Shown here: one piece after another, positions 27,796 to 37,752 of the stretch
Layout: every line of letters begins with the position of its first letter
How positions within the stretch are numbered: the first letter of the stretch is position 1
DNA from: Prochlorococcus sp. AG-363-P06
GTDB taxonomy: Bacteria > Cyanobacteriota > Cyanobacteriia > PCC-6307 > Cyanobiaceae
Direction of reading: 5' to 3'
DNA length: 64,000 nt
Assembly (NCBI GenBank): GCA_003280025.1
Contig: QCGD01000007.1
Coordinates: 1 to 64,000, forward strand
The notes under the pieces: generated by a model
Database searches by the model: none
Seen by the model: the letters and a program-made list of their open reading frames with translations, nothing else
Told to the model about the DNA's origin: nothing
Made by a program: the position numbers and the translations under genes

Positions 27796-28704
27796 TTAGT
27801 CTTTTATGTTAGAGAGGCTTTCTGATTTCTTTTTATTTTTTTCATTTGTAATATTGGTAATACTATCATTTGATTTTGTCTTTTGCGATGAAGTTGTTTT
27901 ATTTACAGATGATTTTGATGACGCTAAATAATTCTGATTGCCAATCAAGTTTATAAGAAGTTCTTGTAATCTGCTACTTGTAATTGGTCTTTCAAGTTTA
28001 CCCTGATTTGCTAATGATAATGTACCAGTTTCTTCAGAGACTACAATACAAATACATCCGTCAAATCTTTCAGTGATACCCAATGCCGCCAAATGTCTTG
28101 TTCCATATCTACTTATTCCTTGTCTAGATAGAGGAAGTATCACACCAGCAGATATTATTTTATTTCCTTTAACAAGAACGGCTCCATCGTGAAGGGGAGT
28201 ATCTGTCGCAAATAAATTGATTAAGAGATCAGTTGATAATTGTGCTTCAATGGTTGTTCCTGAATATAAGAAATCTTCTGGTCTTAAATCGCTACCTAAA
28301 TCGACAACAATCAATGCTCCTCTTCTATTTTGAGAGAGTTTTCCAGAGGTTTCAACTAACTGAGTAATAGTAGTTGATGAAGCTCTGAATTCTTTAGGAG
28401 GATTTCCTAGTAATACATTTAATCTTCCTGTTCCTAATAACTCCATTAATCTTCTAAGTTCACCTTGCCACAGAATGGCTAAAGAAAGAGAACAAGCGAG
28501 TACTGCCGCATCAATTAATTTGGAAGTTAAGGGTAGGTATGCATATCTTTGAATAAACCAAGCAAATGAAACTAAAAATAAATATCCTCTTAAAAGCCAT
28601 AAAGTTCTTTGTTCTTTAACTCTTGAAAATAGTAAAAGTCCAAAACCAATAGCGAATAAGACATCTAATAAAAACTTTAAATTTATAAACCCCCAGAAAT
28701 TCAC
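27796..28704 (-). CDS. cdaA: Diadenylate cyclase CdaA (c-di-AMP synthase)
   Basis: Membrane-bound synthase of the second messenger c-di-AMP. Hydrophobic helices occupy about the first 95 residues. The DAC domain follows, with T-P-L-H-D-G-A-V-L-V (the D-G-A motif) and R-Y-G-T-R-H-L-A-A-L-G (the R-H motif). The last 50 residues are Ser/Lys/Asn-rich and probably disordered. Gene order lysA-cdaA-uppS ties it to cell-wall precursor genes, as seen with cdaA in many bacteria. A candidate c-di-AMP phosphodiesterase lies at 53794-55266. Confidence 0.93.
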   Translation of the reverse strand: MNFWGFINLKFLLDVLFAIGFGLLLFSRVKEQRTLWLLRGYLFLVSFAWFIQRYAYLPLTSKLIDAAVLACSLSLAILWQGELRRLMELLGTGRLNVLLGNPPKEFRASSTTITQLVETSGKLSQNRRGALIVVDLGSDLRPEDFLYSGTTIEAQLSTDLLINLFATDTPLHDGAVLVKGNKIISAGVILPLSRQGISRYGTRHLAALGITERFDGCICIVVSEETGTLSLANQGKLERPITSSRLQELLINLIGNQNYLASSKSSVNKTTSSQKTKSNDSITNITNEKNKKKSESLSNIKD

Positions 28705-28732
28705 ATCAAAAGTAAAAGTAATTTAAATGTAC

Positions 28733-30106
28733 CTAACTTTGCATGATAAAGCGATCAGGTAAGACATCATATTTTAGAAGATCATGAGGACTCTCTCTCC
28801 TTTGTATAATTTCTGATTCACCGTTAGATACTAAGATAGCTGCAGGTCTAGGAATTCTGTTGTAATTAGAACTCATCGAATTATTGTATGCACCAGTGCC
28901 AAAAACACAAATTAAATCTCCTGTTTTGCAATTTGCTAGTTCTAGCTCCTTAAATAAAACATCTCCAGATTCACAATGCTTACCTGCAACTGTATATTTT
29001 TTACGGTTATTATTATTAAAAGGGTTATTAACCAAGCAGGCTGAATAATTTGATTGGTAAGTTATTGGTCTAGGATTATCACTCATCCCTCCATCAACTG
29101 ATAGATATGTTCTAATGCCAGGGATCTCTTTAAATGATCCAATCTTGTAAACAGTAACACCTGCCGTAGAAACTATAGATCTTCCAGGCTCACACATCAA
29201 TATAGGCAATTTTAATCTGTTTTTTTTGCAAGCTTCAATAACAGAAAACGAAATAGTTTTTACCCATTCATCAATTGATGGAGGATCATCATCTTCAGTA
29301 TATTTGATACCTAAACCACCACCGACATTTAATTCTTTGATATCGTGTCCAAATTTTTTAGCTTCCAAGATAACATTGATCATTATTTCGCCAAGATCTT
29401 TATGAGGTTCTAGTTCAAAAATTTGAGAACCAATATGAGCATGCAAACCAATTAATTTTAGATGTTTCTTATTACTAATAACTTCAAATAAATTATTGAG
29501 GTTTTCAATTCCAAAACCAAATTTACTATCAAAAGAACCTGTTCTTATATATTCATGGGTATGGCATTCTATGCCAGGAGTGAATCTTAACATTATCTCT
29601 AAATCATGATTTAAGGAATTAGAGATTTTTTCTAATCTTTCTAAATCATGATCATTATCTACAATTATTTTGATATTTTGTTGGACTGCGAATTCTATTT
29701 CTTTATTAGATTTATTGTTACCATGAAAAACAATTTTCTCATTTTTTACGCCACCTTTTAAAGCTGTTAATAGTTCGCCTTCTGATACGGCATCAAGTCC
29801 AAAACCTTCTGAAGCTATAAAGTTACTCATAAATATAGAACTATTTGCTTTAGATGCATATATAGGAAGAGACTCTCCTGGATAGTATTTTTCTAATGCT
29901 TTTTTGTATGCTCTACAAGAGTTTCTTAATGTAATCTCATCTAATATATATATAGGGGAATCATATTTTTTTACTAAATCTTCAAGAGAACATCCACCAA
30001 TTGATAATTTTCCCTCATTATTTATTGATGTAGTAATAGGTACTATATTTTTATTAGGGCTTTCGAAATTAATTGTATTATTTAAAAATGAAGTTTTTTC
30101 TTCCAT
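28733..30106 (-). CDS. lysA: Diaminopimelate decarboxylase
   Basis: PLP enzyme converting meso-diaminopimelate to lysine. The PLP lysine lies in Y-A-S-K-A-N-S near residue 85. H-A-H-I-G-S-Q, L-N-V-G-G-G-L-G-I and E-P-G-R-S-I-V follow in the family order, and C-E-S-G-D-V near the end is the active-site cysteine block. The 457-residue length is normal. It is the first gene of the minus-strand run down to 24533. Confidence 0.95.
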   Translation of the reverse strand: MEEKTSFLNNTINFESPNKNIVPITTSINNEGKLSIGGCSLEDLVKKYDSPIYILDEITLRNSCRAYKKALEKYYPGESLPIYASKANSSIFMSNFIASEGFGLDAVSEGELLTALKGGVKNEKIVFHGNNKSNKEIEFAVQQNIKIIVDNDHDLERLEKISNSLNHDLEIMLRFTPGIECHTHEYIRTGSFDSKFGFGIENLNNLFEVISNKKHLKLIGLHAHIGSQIFELEPHKDLGEIMINVILEAKKFGHDIKELNVGGGLGIKYTEDDDPPSIDEWVKTISFSVIEACKKNRLKLPILMCEPGRSIVSTAGVTVYKIGSFKEIPGIRTYLSVDGGMSDNPRPITYQSNYSACLVNNPFNNNNRKKYTVAGKHCESGDVLFKELELANCKTGDLICVFGTGAYNNSMSSNYNRIPRPAAILVSNGESEIIQRRESPHDLLKYDVLPDRFIMQS

Positions 30107-30198
30107 GTTTAACCTTTTATAGAGATATTCTATAACTTTCAGATAAATTATAATAGCCTAAATTCTAATGCATTTCGAGGAGATTTTGATCAAAAATA

Positions 30199-30639
30199 AT
30201 GTTATCTATTAAAGAAATAACAAAAGACGATTTTGGATTATGTTTTGAGTTTGATTCAAAAACAATTTCTCTCTGGAGTACAAAGCAATGGGAAGAAGAA
30301 CTTAAAAAAAAAGGAGTAAAAGTCTTTAAATTATCATTATTAAAAGAGGTTATAGGTATTTGTGCAATTCAATTAGTAATTGATGAAGCCCAAATAAATT
30401 ATTTCTCAGTAAATCAGAAATTCAGAAGGAAGGGTTTTGGTACTTATTTAATGAGGTATTTAATTAAAAAATGTGAGGAATTAAATATAAAAAAAATAAT
30501 ATTGGAGGTATCAGAGACTAATTATGCAGCTAAGAATTTTTATAATTATTTTCAATTTTTTACGGTAGGAATAAGAAAAAAATATTATAAAGACGGCTCT
30601 AATGCTCTTTTAAAAGAAAAATTTTTAATAAAGAAATAA
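30199..30639 (+). CDS. rimI: Ribosomal-protein-alanine N-acetyltransferase-like GNAT (RimI family)
   Basis: A 146-residue single-domain GNAT. The acetyl-CoA-binding segment is Q-K-F-R-R-K-G-F-G-T-Y-L-M at about residues 74-86. I-L-E-V-S-E-T-N-Y-A-A-K-N-F-Y is the typical RimI block. F-F-T-V-G-I-R-K-K-Y-Y then completes the domain with the conserved tyrosine pair. RimI acetylates the N-terminus of ribosomal protein S18; other protein substrates are possible. It is divergent from lysA and 179 nt upstream of clpC. Confidence 0.85.
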   Translation: MLSIKEITKDDFGLCFEFDSKTISLWSTKQWEEELKKKGVKVFKLSLLKEVIGICAIQLVIDEAQINYFSVNQKFRRKGFGTYLMRYLIKKCEELNIKKIILEVSETNYAAKNFYNYFQFFTVGIRKKYYKDGSNALLKEKFLIKK

Positions 30640-30774
30640 TTTTAAAATATTACTGTTCGGATAACCAGAATCATTGAAATCAATTGAATAAAGGGCTATA
30701 TCTTAAATAACGTAAATTTTGAGTATATAAAATACCACTTTGGGTATTCACAAAAGCTCATTATGAACACAATA

Positions 30775-30803
30775 TTGACATATTACTGGTAGGTTATTAA
30801 TAG
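30775..30803 (+). promoter_or_regulatory. Possible clpC promoter
   Basis: A perfect TTGACA at 30775-30780 is followed after 17 nt by TAATAG, a poor -10. The clpC ATG is only 15 nt further on, so the leader would be very short. The -35 match is exact but the -10 weakens the call. Confidence 0.3.
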
Positions 30804-30818
30804 GAATATAAAATTCTG

Positions 30819-33347
30819 ATGTTTGAAAGATTTACAGAAAAGGCTATAAAAGTCATTATGCTTGCCCAAGAGGAAGCTCGAAGACTGGGGCATAATTTTG
30901 TTGGGACAGAACAAATTTTATTGGGATTAATTGGAGAAGGAACAGGAGTTGCTGCCAAGGTGCTGAAGTCACTTGGAGTTAATTTAAAAGATTCAAGAAT
31001 AGAAGTTGAAAAAATAATAGGTAGAGGATCTGGTTTCGTAGCGGTAGAAATACCTTTCACTCCTAGAGCAAAAAGAGTTTTAGAATTATCACTTGAAGAA
31101 GCACGTCAATTAGGACATAATTATATAGGGACTGAACATCTACTCCTGGGTTTAATTAGAGAAGGTGAGGGTGTTGCTGCAAGAGTCTTAGAAAATCTTG
31201 GTATTGATCTTACAAAAGTTAGAACTCAAGTTATAAGGATGTTAGGGGAAACTGCTGAAGTCGGTGCAGGAGCTAATTCCAGCAAAGGTAATTTAAAAAC
31301 TGCTACTCTTGATGAATTTGGTACAAATTTAACTAAATTAGCAAGCGAATCAAAACTCGATCCAGTTGTAGGTCGTTATTCAGAAATTGATCGTGTAGTT
31401 CAAATATTAGGAAGGAGAACTAAAAATAACCCAGTTTTAATAGGAGAACCAGGTGTTGGTAAAACAGCTATAGCAGAAGGGTTAGCACAAAGGATACAGC
31501 TAGGAGATATACCTGACATCCTTGAAGATAAAAGAGTTTTGACTCTTGATATAGGACTTCTAGTTGCAGGTACAAAATATAGAGGAGAATTCGAAGAGAG
31601 ATTAAAAAAAATAATGGAGGAAATAAAATCAGCTGGGAATGTTATTCTCGTCATCGATGAAGTCCATACACTTATTGGTGCTGGAGCTGCTGAAGGAGCA
31701 ATAGATGCTGCTAATATTCTTAAACCAGCATTGGCAAGAGGTGAACTTCAATGTATTGGTGCTACAACTCTTGATGAATATAGAAAACATATTGAGAGAG
31801 ATGCCGCTTTGGAAAGAAGATTCCAACCTGTAATGGTTGGAGAACCTTCTATTGAAGATACAATTGAAATCTTAAAAGGACTCAGAGAGCGTTATGAACA
31901 ACATCATCGTTTAAAAATCACTGACGAAGCTCTAGAGGCAGCTGCTCATCTTGGAGATCGTTATATCTCTGATAGGTTTTTACCTGATAAAGCCATAGAT
32001 CTTATCGATGAAGCAGGAAGCAGAGTTAGGTTAATAAACTCTAAACTTCCTCCAGAAGCAAAAGAAATTGACAGAGAATTAAGACAAATTCAAAAACAGA
32101 AAGAAGAATCAGTAAGAGATCAAAATTTTGATCAAGCAGGTAAATTAAGAGAGAAAGAGATAGAATTAACCACAAAAATTAAAGAGCTTTTAGAAAATAA
32201 AAAAGAAACTTCCACAAAAGATAATCCTGATAATGTCTCACAGACTGCAACGGATAATTCAATAGATTTGCAGAATCCACTTGTAAGTGAAGAAGATGTT
32301 GCCCACATTGTTGCTTCATGGACAGGAGTTCCTGTACAAAAATTAACAGAAACCGAATCTGTTAAACTTCTAAATATGGAGGAAACCCTTCATCAAAGGT
32401 TGATTGGGCAAGATGAAGCTGTAAAAGCTGTATCAAGAGCTATAAGAAGAGCTAGAGTTGGTTTGAAAAATCCAAATAGACCTATAGCTAGTTTTATTTT
32501 CTCTGGTCCTACAGGTGTAGGTAAAACTGAATTGACTAAATCTTTGGCTTCATATTTCTTTGGAAGTGAAGAAGCAATGATTAGATTAGACATGTCAGAA
32601 TTTATGGAAAGACATACTGTAAGTAAGCTAATAGGTTCTCCTCCAGGTTATGTAGGTTTTAATGAAGGAGGTCAACTTACTGAAGCAGTTAGAAGAAGAC
32701 CATACACAGTTGTTTTATTTGATGAAGTAGAAAAGGCTCATCCAGATGTGTTTAATTTATTATTACAACTCTTAGAAGAAGGTCGATTAACTGATTCTAA
32801 AGGTAGAACAGTCGACTTTAAAAATACTTTGCTAATAATGACTTCTAATATTGGTTCAAAAGTCATTGAGAAAGGAGGTGGAGGTTTGGGCTTTGAGTTT
32901 TCGGGAGACTCTGTTGAAGATAGCCAATATAACAGAATAAAATCTTTAGTTAATGAAGAATTAAAACAATACTTCAGACCCGAATTTTTAAATAGGCTTG
33001 ATGAAATAATTGTATTTAGGCAACTTACTAAGAATGAAGTAAAAGAAATTGCTGAAATAATGTTAAAAGAAGTTTTTGATCGATTAAAAGATAAAGGTAT
33101 CAAGTTAGATGTAACTGATGCTTTTAAAGAAAGACTTGTTGAAGAAGGTTATAATCCATCCTATGGAGCAAGACCTTTAAGAAGGGCTGTTATGCGTTTA
33201 CTTGAAGATAGTCTTGCTGAGGAAGTCCTTTCTGGAAGAATAAAAGATGGAGATAAGGCTTTAGTTGATATTGATGATAATAAAAAAGTCAAAATTAATA
33301 TTTCTTCTGAAGAATCTTCTCAAGAACTAGCAGGTGCTAATTTTTAG
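30819..33347 (+). CDS. clpC: ClpC, Hsp100 AAA+ unfoldase
   Basis: An 842-residue ATPase partner of the ClpP protease. Two N-terminal Clp repeats (residues about 1-145) are followed by the first AAA+ domain with G-E-P-G-V-G-K-T, a UVR-type coiled segment (about 420-445), and the second AAA+ domain with G-P-T-G-V-G-K-T-E. The arginine-rich G-A-R-P-L-R-R-A-V is in the C-terminal domain. The order and length are those of cyanobacterial and plastid ClpC, which is essential for protein quality control. Confidence 0.96.
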   Translation: MFERFTEKAIKVIMLAQEEARRLGHNFVGTEQILLGLIGEGTGVAAKVLKSLGVNLKDSRIEVEKIIGRGSGFVAVEIPFTPRAKRVLELSLEEARQLGHNYIGTEHLLLGLIREGEGVAARVLENLGIDLTKVRTQVIRMLGETAEVGAGANSSKGNLKTATLDEFGTNLTKLASESKLDPVVGRYSEIDRVVQILGRRTKNNPVLIGEPGVGKTAIAEGLAQRIQLGDIPDILEDKRVLTLDIGLLVAGTKYRGEFEERLKKIMEEIKSAGNVILVIDEVHTLIGAGAAEGAIDAANILKPALARGELQCIGATTLDEYRKHIERDAALERRFQPVMVGEPSIEDTIEILKGLRERYEQHHRLKITDEALEAAAHLGDRYISDRFLPDKAIDLIDEAGSRVRLINSKLPPEAKEIDRELRQIQKQKEESVRDQNFDQAGKLREKEIELTTKIKELLENKKETSTKDNPDNVSQTATDNSIDLQNPLVSEEDVAHIVASWTGVPVQKLTETESVKLLNMEETLHQRLIGQDEAVKAVSRAIRRARVGLKNPNRPIASFIFSGPTGVGKTELTKSLASYFFGSEEAMIRLDMSEFMERHTVSKLIGSPPGYVGFNEGGQLTEAVRRRPYTVVLFDEVEKAHPDVFNLLLQLLEEGRLTDSKGRTVDFKNTLLIMTSNIGSKVIEKGGGGLGFEFSGDSVEDSQYNRIKSLVNEELKQYFRPEFLNRLDEIIVFRQLTKNEVKEIAEIMLKEVFDRLKDKGIKLDVTDAFKERLVEEGYNPSYGARPLRRAVMRLLEDSLAEEVLSGRIKDGDKALVDIDDNKKVKINISSEESSQELAGANF

Positions 33348-33362
33348 TAAATAGTTTTAGAA

Positions 33363-34457
33363 ATGCAATCTATCTCTCCAGAAATTATATTTAGGGGAAA
33401 TGATGCCTGGAAAGAAGCTCTCCCTCAAATTACTAAATTAACTAAAAGACCTCTAATTTTAGGAAGAAGTATTTATACAAATAATTTAAGAAATAAAATA
33501 CACAAAGATTTAAAAGATCAAAACTTATATGTTAATTCTGCTAACTTAGAATTTGACTGTTGTCTAGAAGATCTATCAAGGATAAAGAATATAATTCAGA
33601 GAAATAAATGTGATTCTATTATTGCAGCAGGAGGTGGTAAGGTTCTTGATGCCGGAAAATATCTAGCAGATTGTCTTTCTCTCCCTTGTATTACAGTTCC
33701 CCTAAGTGCTTCTACATGTGCAGGTTGGACAGCATTATCAAATATTTATACAATAAATGGTCAATTTATAAAGGATGTCACACTCAGATCTTGTCCAAAG
33801 ATATTAGTTTTTGATCATACATTTATTCAAACTGCCCCAACTAGAACCCTGGCTAGTGGGATAGCTGATGCTTTAGCAAAATGGTATGAATCATCTTTGA
33901 CAAGTTCAAAAATGGAAGACGGTCTAGTTCAACAGGCAATTCAAATATCTAGAGTTTTGAGAGATCAATTGCTTATAGATGGAGAGAAAGCTTGCAAGAC
34001 TCAAGCAGCTAAAGGTCTGTCTTGGAAAAATACAATAGAAGCATGTGGATTAACTGCTGGATTAATAGGAGGAATTGGCGGAGAAAAATGTAGAACTGCA
34101 GCAGCTCATGCACTTCATAATGCTATTACCCAGATAATTTATACTCCTAAATTCTTACATGGTGAAATAGTTGGAGTTGGTATATTATTTCAACTAAAAT
34201 TGGAAGAATTGAAAAATAATAATAAATTGGCCCATCAATCAAGAAAACAACTTTTGGTATTAATGAAAGAATTAAATTTACCAACTACTATCTCAGAATT
34301 GGGAATTAATGTTTTTGAAAATAATAATTTAGAGAAAATTGCTGAATTTACACTTAGAGATGATTCTGAGATCCATTTCTTACCTTTTGAAATTAACCAG
34401 AAAGATATTGTTGAAATTATTACGAATTTAGAAAAACAGGAAATTATAATTAATTAA
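33363..34457 (+). CDS. Iron-containing alcohol dehydrogenase family, GldA-like
   Basis: A 364-residue NAD-dependent dehydrogenase of the glycerol-dehydrogenase group. The nucleotide-binding A-A-G-G-G-K-V-L-D is near residue 92. Metal-ligand blocks are G-I-A-D-A-L-A-K-W, A-A-H-A-L-H-N-A and L-H-G-E-I-V-G-V-G. The exact substrate (glycerol, a polyol phosphate or an aldehyde) cannot be told. It lies 15 nt after clpC and 3 nt before an alpha/beta hydrolase gene. Confidence 0.85.
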   Translation: MQSISPEIIFRGNDAWKEALPQITKLTKRPLILGRSIYTNNLRNKIHKDLKDQNLYVNSANLEFDCCLEDLSRIKNIIQRNKCDSIIAAGGGKVLDAGKYLADCLSLPCITVPLSASTCAGWTALSNIYTINGQFIKDVTLRSCPKILVFDHTFIQTAPTRTLASGIADALAKWYESSLTSSKMEDGLVQQAIQISRVLRDQLLIDGEKACKTQAAKGLSWKNTIEACGLTAGLIGGIGGEKCRTAAAHALHNAITQIIYTPKFLHGEIVGVGILFQLKLEELKNNNKLAHQSRKQLLVLMKELNLPTTISELGINVFENNNLEKIAEFTLRDDSEIHFLPFEINQKDIVEIITNLEKQEIIIN

Positions 34458-34460
34458 TTC

Positions 34461-35360
34461 TTGACTAACACTAATTACGAGAAATTTAATAAATTGAATG
34501 TTGATTTCTTTGAACGAAAAAAATTATGTATTCAAGACCCATTAGGTTTGAACATAGCAAGTGATGTAAGCTGGATAAAACCAAATGAAGGTTGGAATTC
34601 TGCTCAATTCCCTGTTGTTATAGGAGGGAAAGGTAGTCCTATTATTTTATTACATGGATTTGATAGTAGTTTTCTTGAGTTTAGAAGAATATATCCATCA
34701 TTAAAAGAAAACTTCCAAGTAATAGTTCCAGATTTATTAGGTTTTGGATTTACTCCAAGATATTCAGTTAAGCAATATTCCCCTTCAAAAATAATTTCAC
34801 ATTTAGTTGATATTATTAAGGCCTTAAAAATAAATAAAAAGATAAAAATTGTAGGTGCATCTATGGGGGGATCCGTAGCTATACAATTAGCCAATGAAAT
34901 TCCAGATTGTATTGATAAAATAATGCTTTTATCTCCTGCTGGATTATTTGGAGAACCTAAGAATATTCCTTTTCCTCTAAATCACATTGGGGCTTTATTT
35001 CTCGGTTTGCCTAAAGTAAGACAAAGTATTTGCAGGCAAGCATTTGCTTTCCCTAATAGAGATGTTGGTCCGATGGAAGAGCAAATTGCTTCAATTCATA
35101 TAGGTTCTATAGGTTGGAGACATTCATTGGCATCATTTGCAAAAAGCGGAGGATTTGCTGGAACATATAAATATGTCCAGAATCTTCCAATAAAAATTGT
35201 TTGTGGAGAAAATGATCGTATTCTAGGGGAAAAAGAGATTAATAAAATAAAAAAAATAGAAGAATTAAATTGTGTAGGTTTGCAAAATTGTGGTCATCTA
35301 CCTCATATAGATTTACCCTCATTGTCTTGTAAAATAATTAAAGATTATTTTTGTTCATAA
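34461..35360 (+). CDS. Alpha/beta hydrolase, 299 aa
   Basis: Alpha/beta-hydrolase fold: oxyanion block I-L-L-H-G-F-D-S-S, nucleophile elbow G-A-S-M-G-G-S with the catalytic Ser, acid in G-E-N-D-R-I, and His in N-C-G-H-L-P-H-I near the C-terminus. The triad is complete. The TTG start at 34461 lies 3 nt after the preceding stop. No signal peptide is seen. The substrate is unknown; cyanobacterial relatives are annotated only as hydrolases. Confidence 0.87.
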   Translation: MTNTNYEKFNKLNVDFFERKKLCIQDPLGLNIASDVSWIKPNEGWNSAQFPVVIGGKGSPIILLHGFDSSFLEFRRIYPSLKENFQVIVPDLLGFGFTPRYSVKQYSPSKIISHLVDIIKALKINKKIKIVGASMGGSVAIQLANEIPDCIDKIMLLSPAGLFGEPKNIPFPLNHIGALFLGLPKVRQSICRQAFAFPNRDVGPMEEQIASIHIGSIGWRHSLASFAKSGGFAGTYKYVQNLPIKIVCGENDRILGEKEINKIKKIEELNCVGLQNCGHLPHIDLPSLSCKIIKDYFCS

Positions 35361-35428
35361 TATTGTTTAAGGAAAGTTAGCTTTAGAGATGATTAAGATC
35401 TGTTACTCATCAACGTAGTATTAAATTA

Positions 35429-36280
35429 TTAATTAAAATAGTTAAAAATTATAATAATGTAGTAGATAACAGATGGGGTAAAGATATAGCTATCAATTCT
35501 ATCAAGGATCCCCCCATGCCCAGGTAAAAAAGTCCCAGAATCTTTTATTTTTGCATCCCTTTTCATCATTGATTCAATTAAATCTCCTACTAGCGCCATA
35601 AGAGAAATTAATAATCCATACAAAATACCAATTAGCCATGGATTATCCAAATTAAGTACAAATGCGAATAAAACTGCAAGTAATATAGAGCATGATATTC
35701 CTCCAATTAGCCCTTCAATAGTTTTACTTGGAGATATTGGTGAAAGTGATCTTTTCCCAAATGACTTTCCAATAAAATAAGATCCAATGTCACTAGCTAC
35801 AATTAAAAAACAAGAAGTTAAGGTTAAATAGAGACCTATAGAATTTGAGAAGTTAGATAATAAAGTCACCCCAGAATTACTTAGGCCAATTTCTAATGCC
35901 CTTAATTTGATCCAATAACTAGGTAAAAAACCTAAATAGAATAATCCAAAAATAGATGCAGCAATATCAGAAATAGTACCTGATTTTGGCTGTAACAGTA
36001 ACCATGTACATATTCCTACAGAACAAATTGGCAGAATGGAATTAGCTATTTCCTTATCAATTAAACCTGTTGTTTCAAGATAAGTAGAAGTTATAATAAT
36101 TAAACATGAAAATAAAGTAGTTTTTGTAGCCGGTTTTATTCCTGTAAATTCTGCCATTCTAAAGAATTCTAATAATGCTAAATAAGTAAGTAATGCAATA
36201 GCTATTGTGAAATACCAATCACCCAATAAAACAACAATCAGCCCGAAAATACCTATAAGTAATCCGCTTCTTACTCTCAT
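35429..36280 (-). CDS. cdsA: Phosphatidate cytidylyltransferase
   Basis: Makes CDP-diacylglycerol from phosphatidate, the product of PlsC (7512-8192). Multiple transmembrane helices are present, and the family signature lies near the C-terminus: G-D-L-I-E-S-M-M-K-R-D-A-K-I-K-D then G-H-G-G-I-L-D-R-I-D-S. At 283 residues the length is normal. It lies 9 nt after a PLP decarboxylase gene on the same strand. Confidence 0.94.
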   Translation of the reverse strand: MRVRSGLLIGIFGLIVVLLGDWYFTIAIALLTYLALLEFFRMAEFTGIKPATKTTLFSCLIIITSTYLETTGLIDKEIANSILPICSVGICTWLLLQPKSGTISDIAASIFGLFYLGFLPSYWIKLRALEIGLSNSGVTLLSNFSNSIGLYLTLTSCFLIVASDIGSYFIGKSFGKRSLSPISPSKTIEGLIGGISCSILLAVLFAFVLNLDNPWLIGILYGLLISLMALVGDLIESMMKRDAKIKDSGTFLPGHGGILDRIDSYIFTPSVIYYIIIIFNYFN

Positions 36281-36289
36281 ATTTGATTT

Positions 36290-37687
36290 TTAGGGTTTTA
36301 AAACTCTTATATAAGAATTTACCAGATCTGCGTTATAAATACTTAGATTCTTTATCCAATTGAGCCTATTTTGGTCTATTCTTTCTCCAGGTACGATTAA
36401 TGGTATCCCTGGCGGATAAGGACAAATAATATCGCCAGAAATTTGACCTAAGGATTCAGAAAGCAAAATCTTATTAGTTTGACTTCTCAAGGCAATTCCA
36501 ATAGGTATCTCTGGAGTTTCAATTAATTTAAAAGGTGGGTTTATCATTTTTAACTTTTTAAAATGTTTAGATTTCTTTAGTAATTTCATCCATATTCTTT
36601 CGAATAAAGCAATAAAATTGCTTTGGTCTGAAAAACCTAAGCAAAAAGTAAGTGTCATGATTTCAGGTAATTCAGCAATAAGTCCATTTTTATAAAAAAA
36701 AATATCAGCAGTAAAACCATCAATTCCAATCTTAGATGTGTTTAAGATTATTTTTAATGGATCTTGCGTTTCAATAAGAGGAATGTTTTTTCTAAGTAAT
36801 TTTTGGAAGATAGCTTTTGCTTCCAAAATCCTTTTTTGATATTTTGATAGACTTTTTTTATTCAGCCAGTCTTTCATAGATTCTTCACAAGAAGAAAGTA
36901 AAAGAGAACTTGGACTAGTAGTTTGAAATAAGTTAACACTTCTGATTAAATTACTTTCTTCTATTAAATCTCCTTGATACCAAAGTACTGATGTTTGGGT
37001 CAGTCCATTAAGTGACTTATGCAAAGAATGAACTACTAAATCAGCCTTTGATTTTAGAGCAGATTTAGGTAAATTAAGATTCTGACAATAAAGAAAATAA
37101 GTACCGTGGGCTTCATCGACTAAAACAGGCAGATTATTTTGATGGCAGATATCAATTAAAGGTTCTAGTTCTGCAGCATATCCCTGATAATATGGATTGA
37201 CTAAAATAACTCCAACAACTTTTTTCTTTTTGAAATCTATATTTTTAAATACTTTTTTAAGCCACTTTTTAGTTATTGGCTTGTAATGGCCTGTCTTTGA
37301 TGAGAATTCTATATTAAAGAAAATTGGAATTATATTTTGCATGGCACAAGTTTTAATAACACTTATATGAACATTTCTAGGCATAAGAATATATTCACCA
37401 GGTTTAGCCATTGCAATTATTCCTGATTGAATTAATCCAGAAGCTCCATTAACTCCAAAAAAACATCTTTTTGTTTTAAATCTTTTTGATAGTTCTTTTT
37501 GCGATTTTGAAATTAATCCAGTGTTGGAAAGTGGCGAACCAATCTCAGGAAGTTCAGGTAAATCCCAAAAACCAGGAGGCTTTTTCAATATTTTGATTAA
37601 TTTTTTTGGGAGAGCTTTTCCTCTATTATGCGCAGGAAAAAAAAGTGACTTTAAAAATTTCTTAGTTAGAAATGATGAAATACTCAT
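36290..37687 (-). CDS. Orn/Lys/Arg decarboxylase family PLP enzyme
   Basis: A 465-residue fold-type I PLP enzyme of the aspartate-aminotransferase-like decarboxylase group. Visible blocks are F-G-V-N-G-A-S-G-L, V-D-E-A-H-G-T-Y-F with the cofactor Asp and His, and the PLP lysine in H-S-L-H-K-S-L-N-G-L-T-Q-T-S. The C-terminal part ends with C-P-Y-P-P-G-I-P-L-I-V-P-G-E, typical of these decarboxylases. It is shorter than biodegradative forms and lacks their N-terminal wing domain. Whether the substrate is arginine, lysine or ornithine is not decided by the sequence. Confidence 0.86.
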   Translation of the reverse strand: MSISSFLTKKFLKSLFFPAHNRGKALPKKLIKILKKPPGFWDLPELPEIGSPLSNTGLISKSQKELSKRFKTKRCFFGVNGASGLIQSGIIAMAKPGEYILMPRNVHISVIKTCAMQNIIPIFFNIEFSSKTGHYKPITKKWLKKVFKNIDFKKKKVVGVILVNPYYQGYAAELEPLIDICHQNNLPVLVDEAHGTYFLYCQNLNLPKSALKSKADLVVHSLHKSLNGLTQTSVLWYQGDLIEESNLIRSVNLFQTTSPSSLLLSSCEESMKDWLNKKSLSKYQKRILEAKAIFQKLLRKNIPLIETQDPLKIILNTSKIGIDGFTADIFFYKNGLIAELPEIMTLTFCLGFSDQSNFIALFERIWMKLLKKSKHFKKLKMINPPFKLIETPEIPIGIALRSQTNKILLSESLGQISGDIICPYPPGIPLIVPGERIDQNRLNWIKNLSIYNADLVNSYIRVLKP

Positions 37688-37752
37688 GAAGTATTATTGT
37701 CCTATATAGAATGAACTAAATAGAAATTCTTCTTTAATATCTTTGAAATTAA

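Noticed and set aside
30732-30750. Hairpin AATACC...GGTATT upstream of clpC as a rimI terminator
   Set aside because: There is no T-run after the stem on the plus strand, and it lies more than 90 nt after the rimI stop.
32738-33103. 121-aa ORF antisense within clpC
   Set aside because: Ser/Phe-rich text typical of the complement of a conserved gene; clpC motifs on the plus strand explain the region fully.
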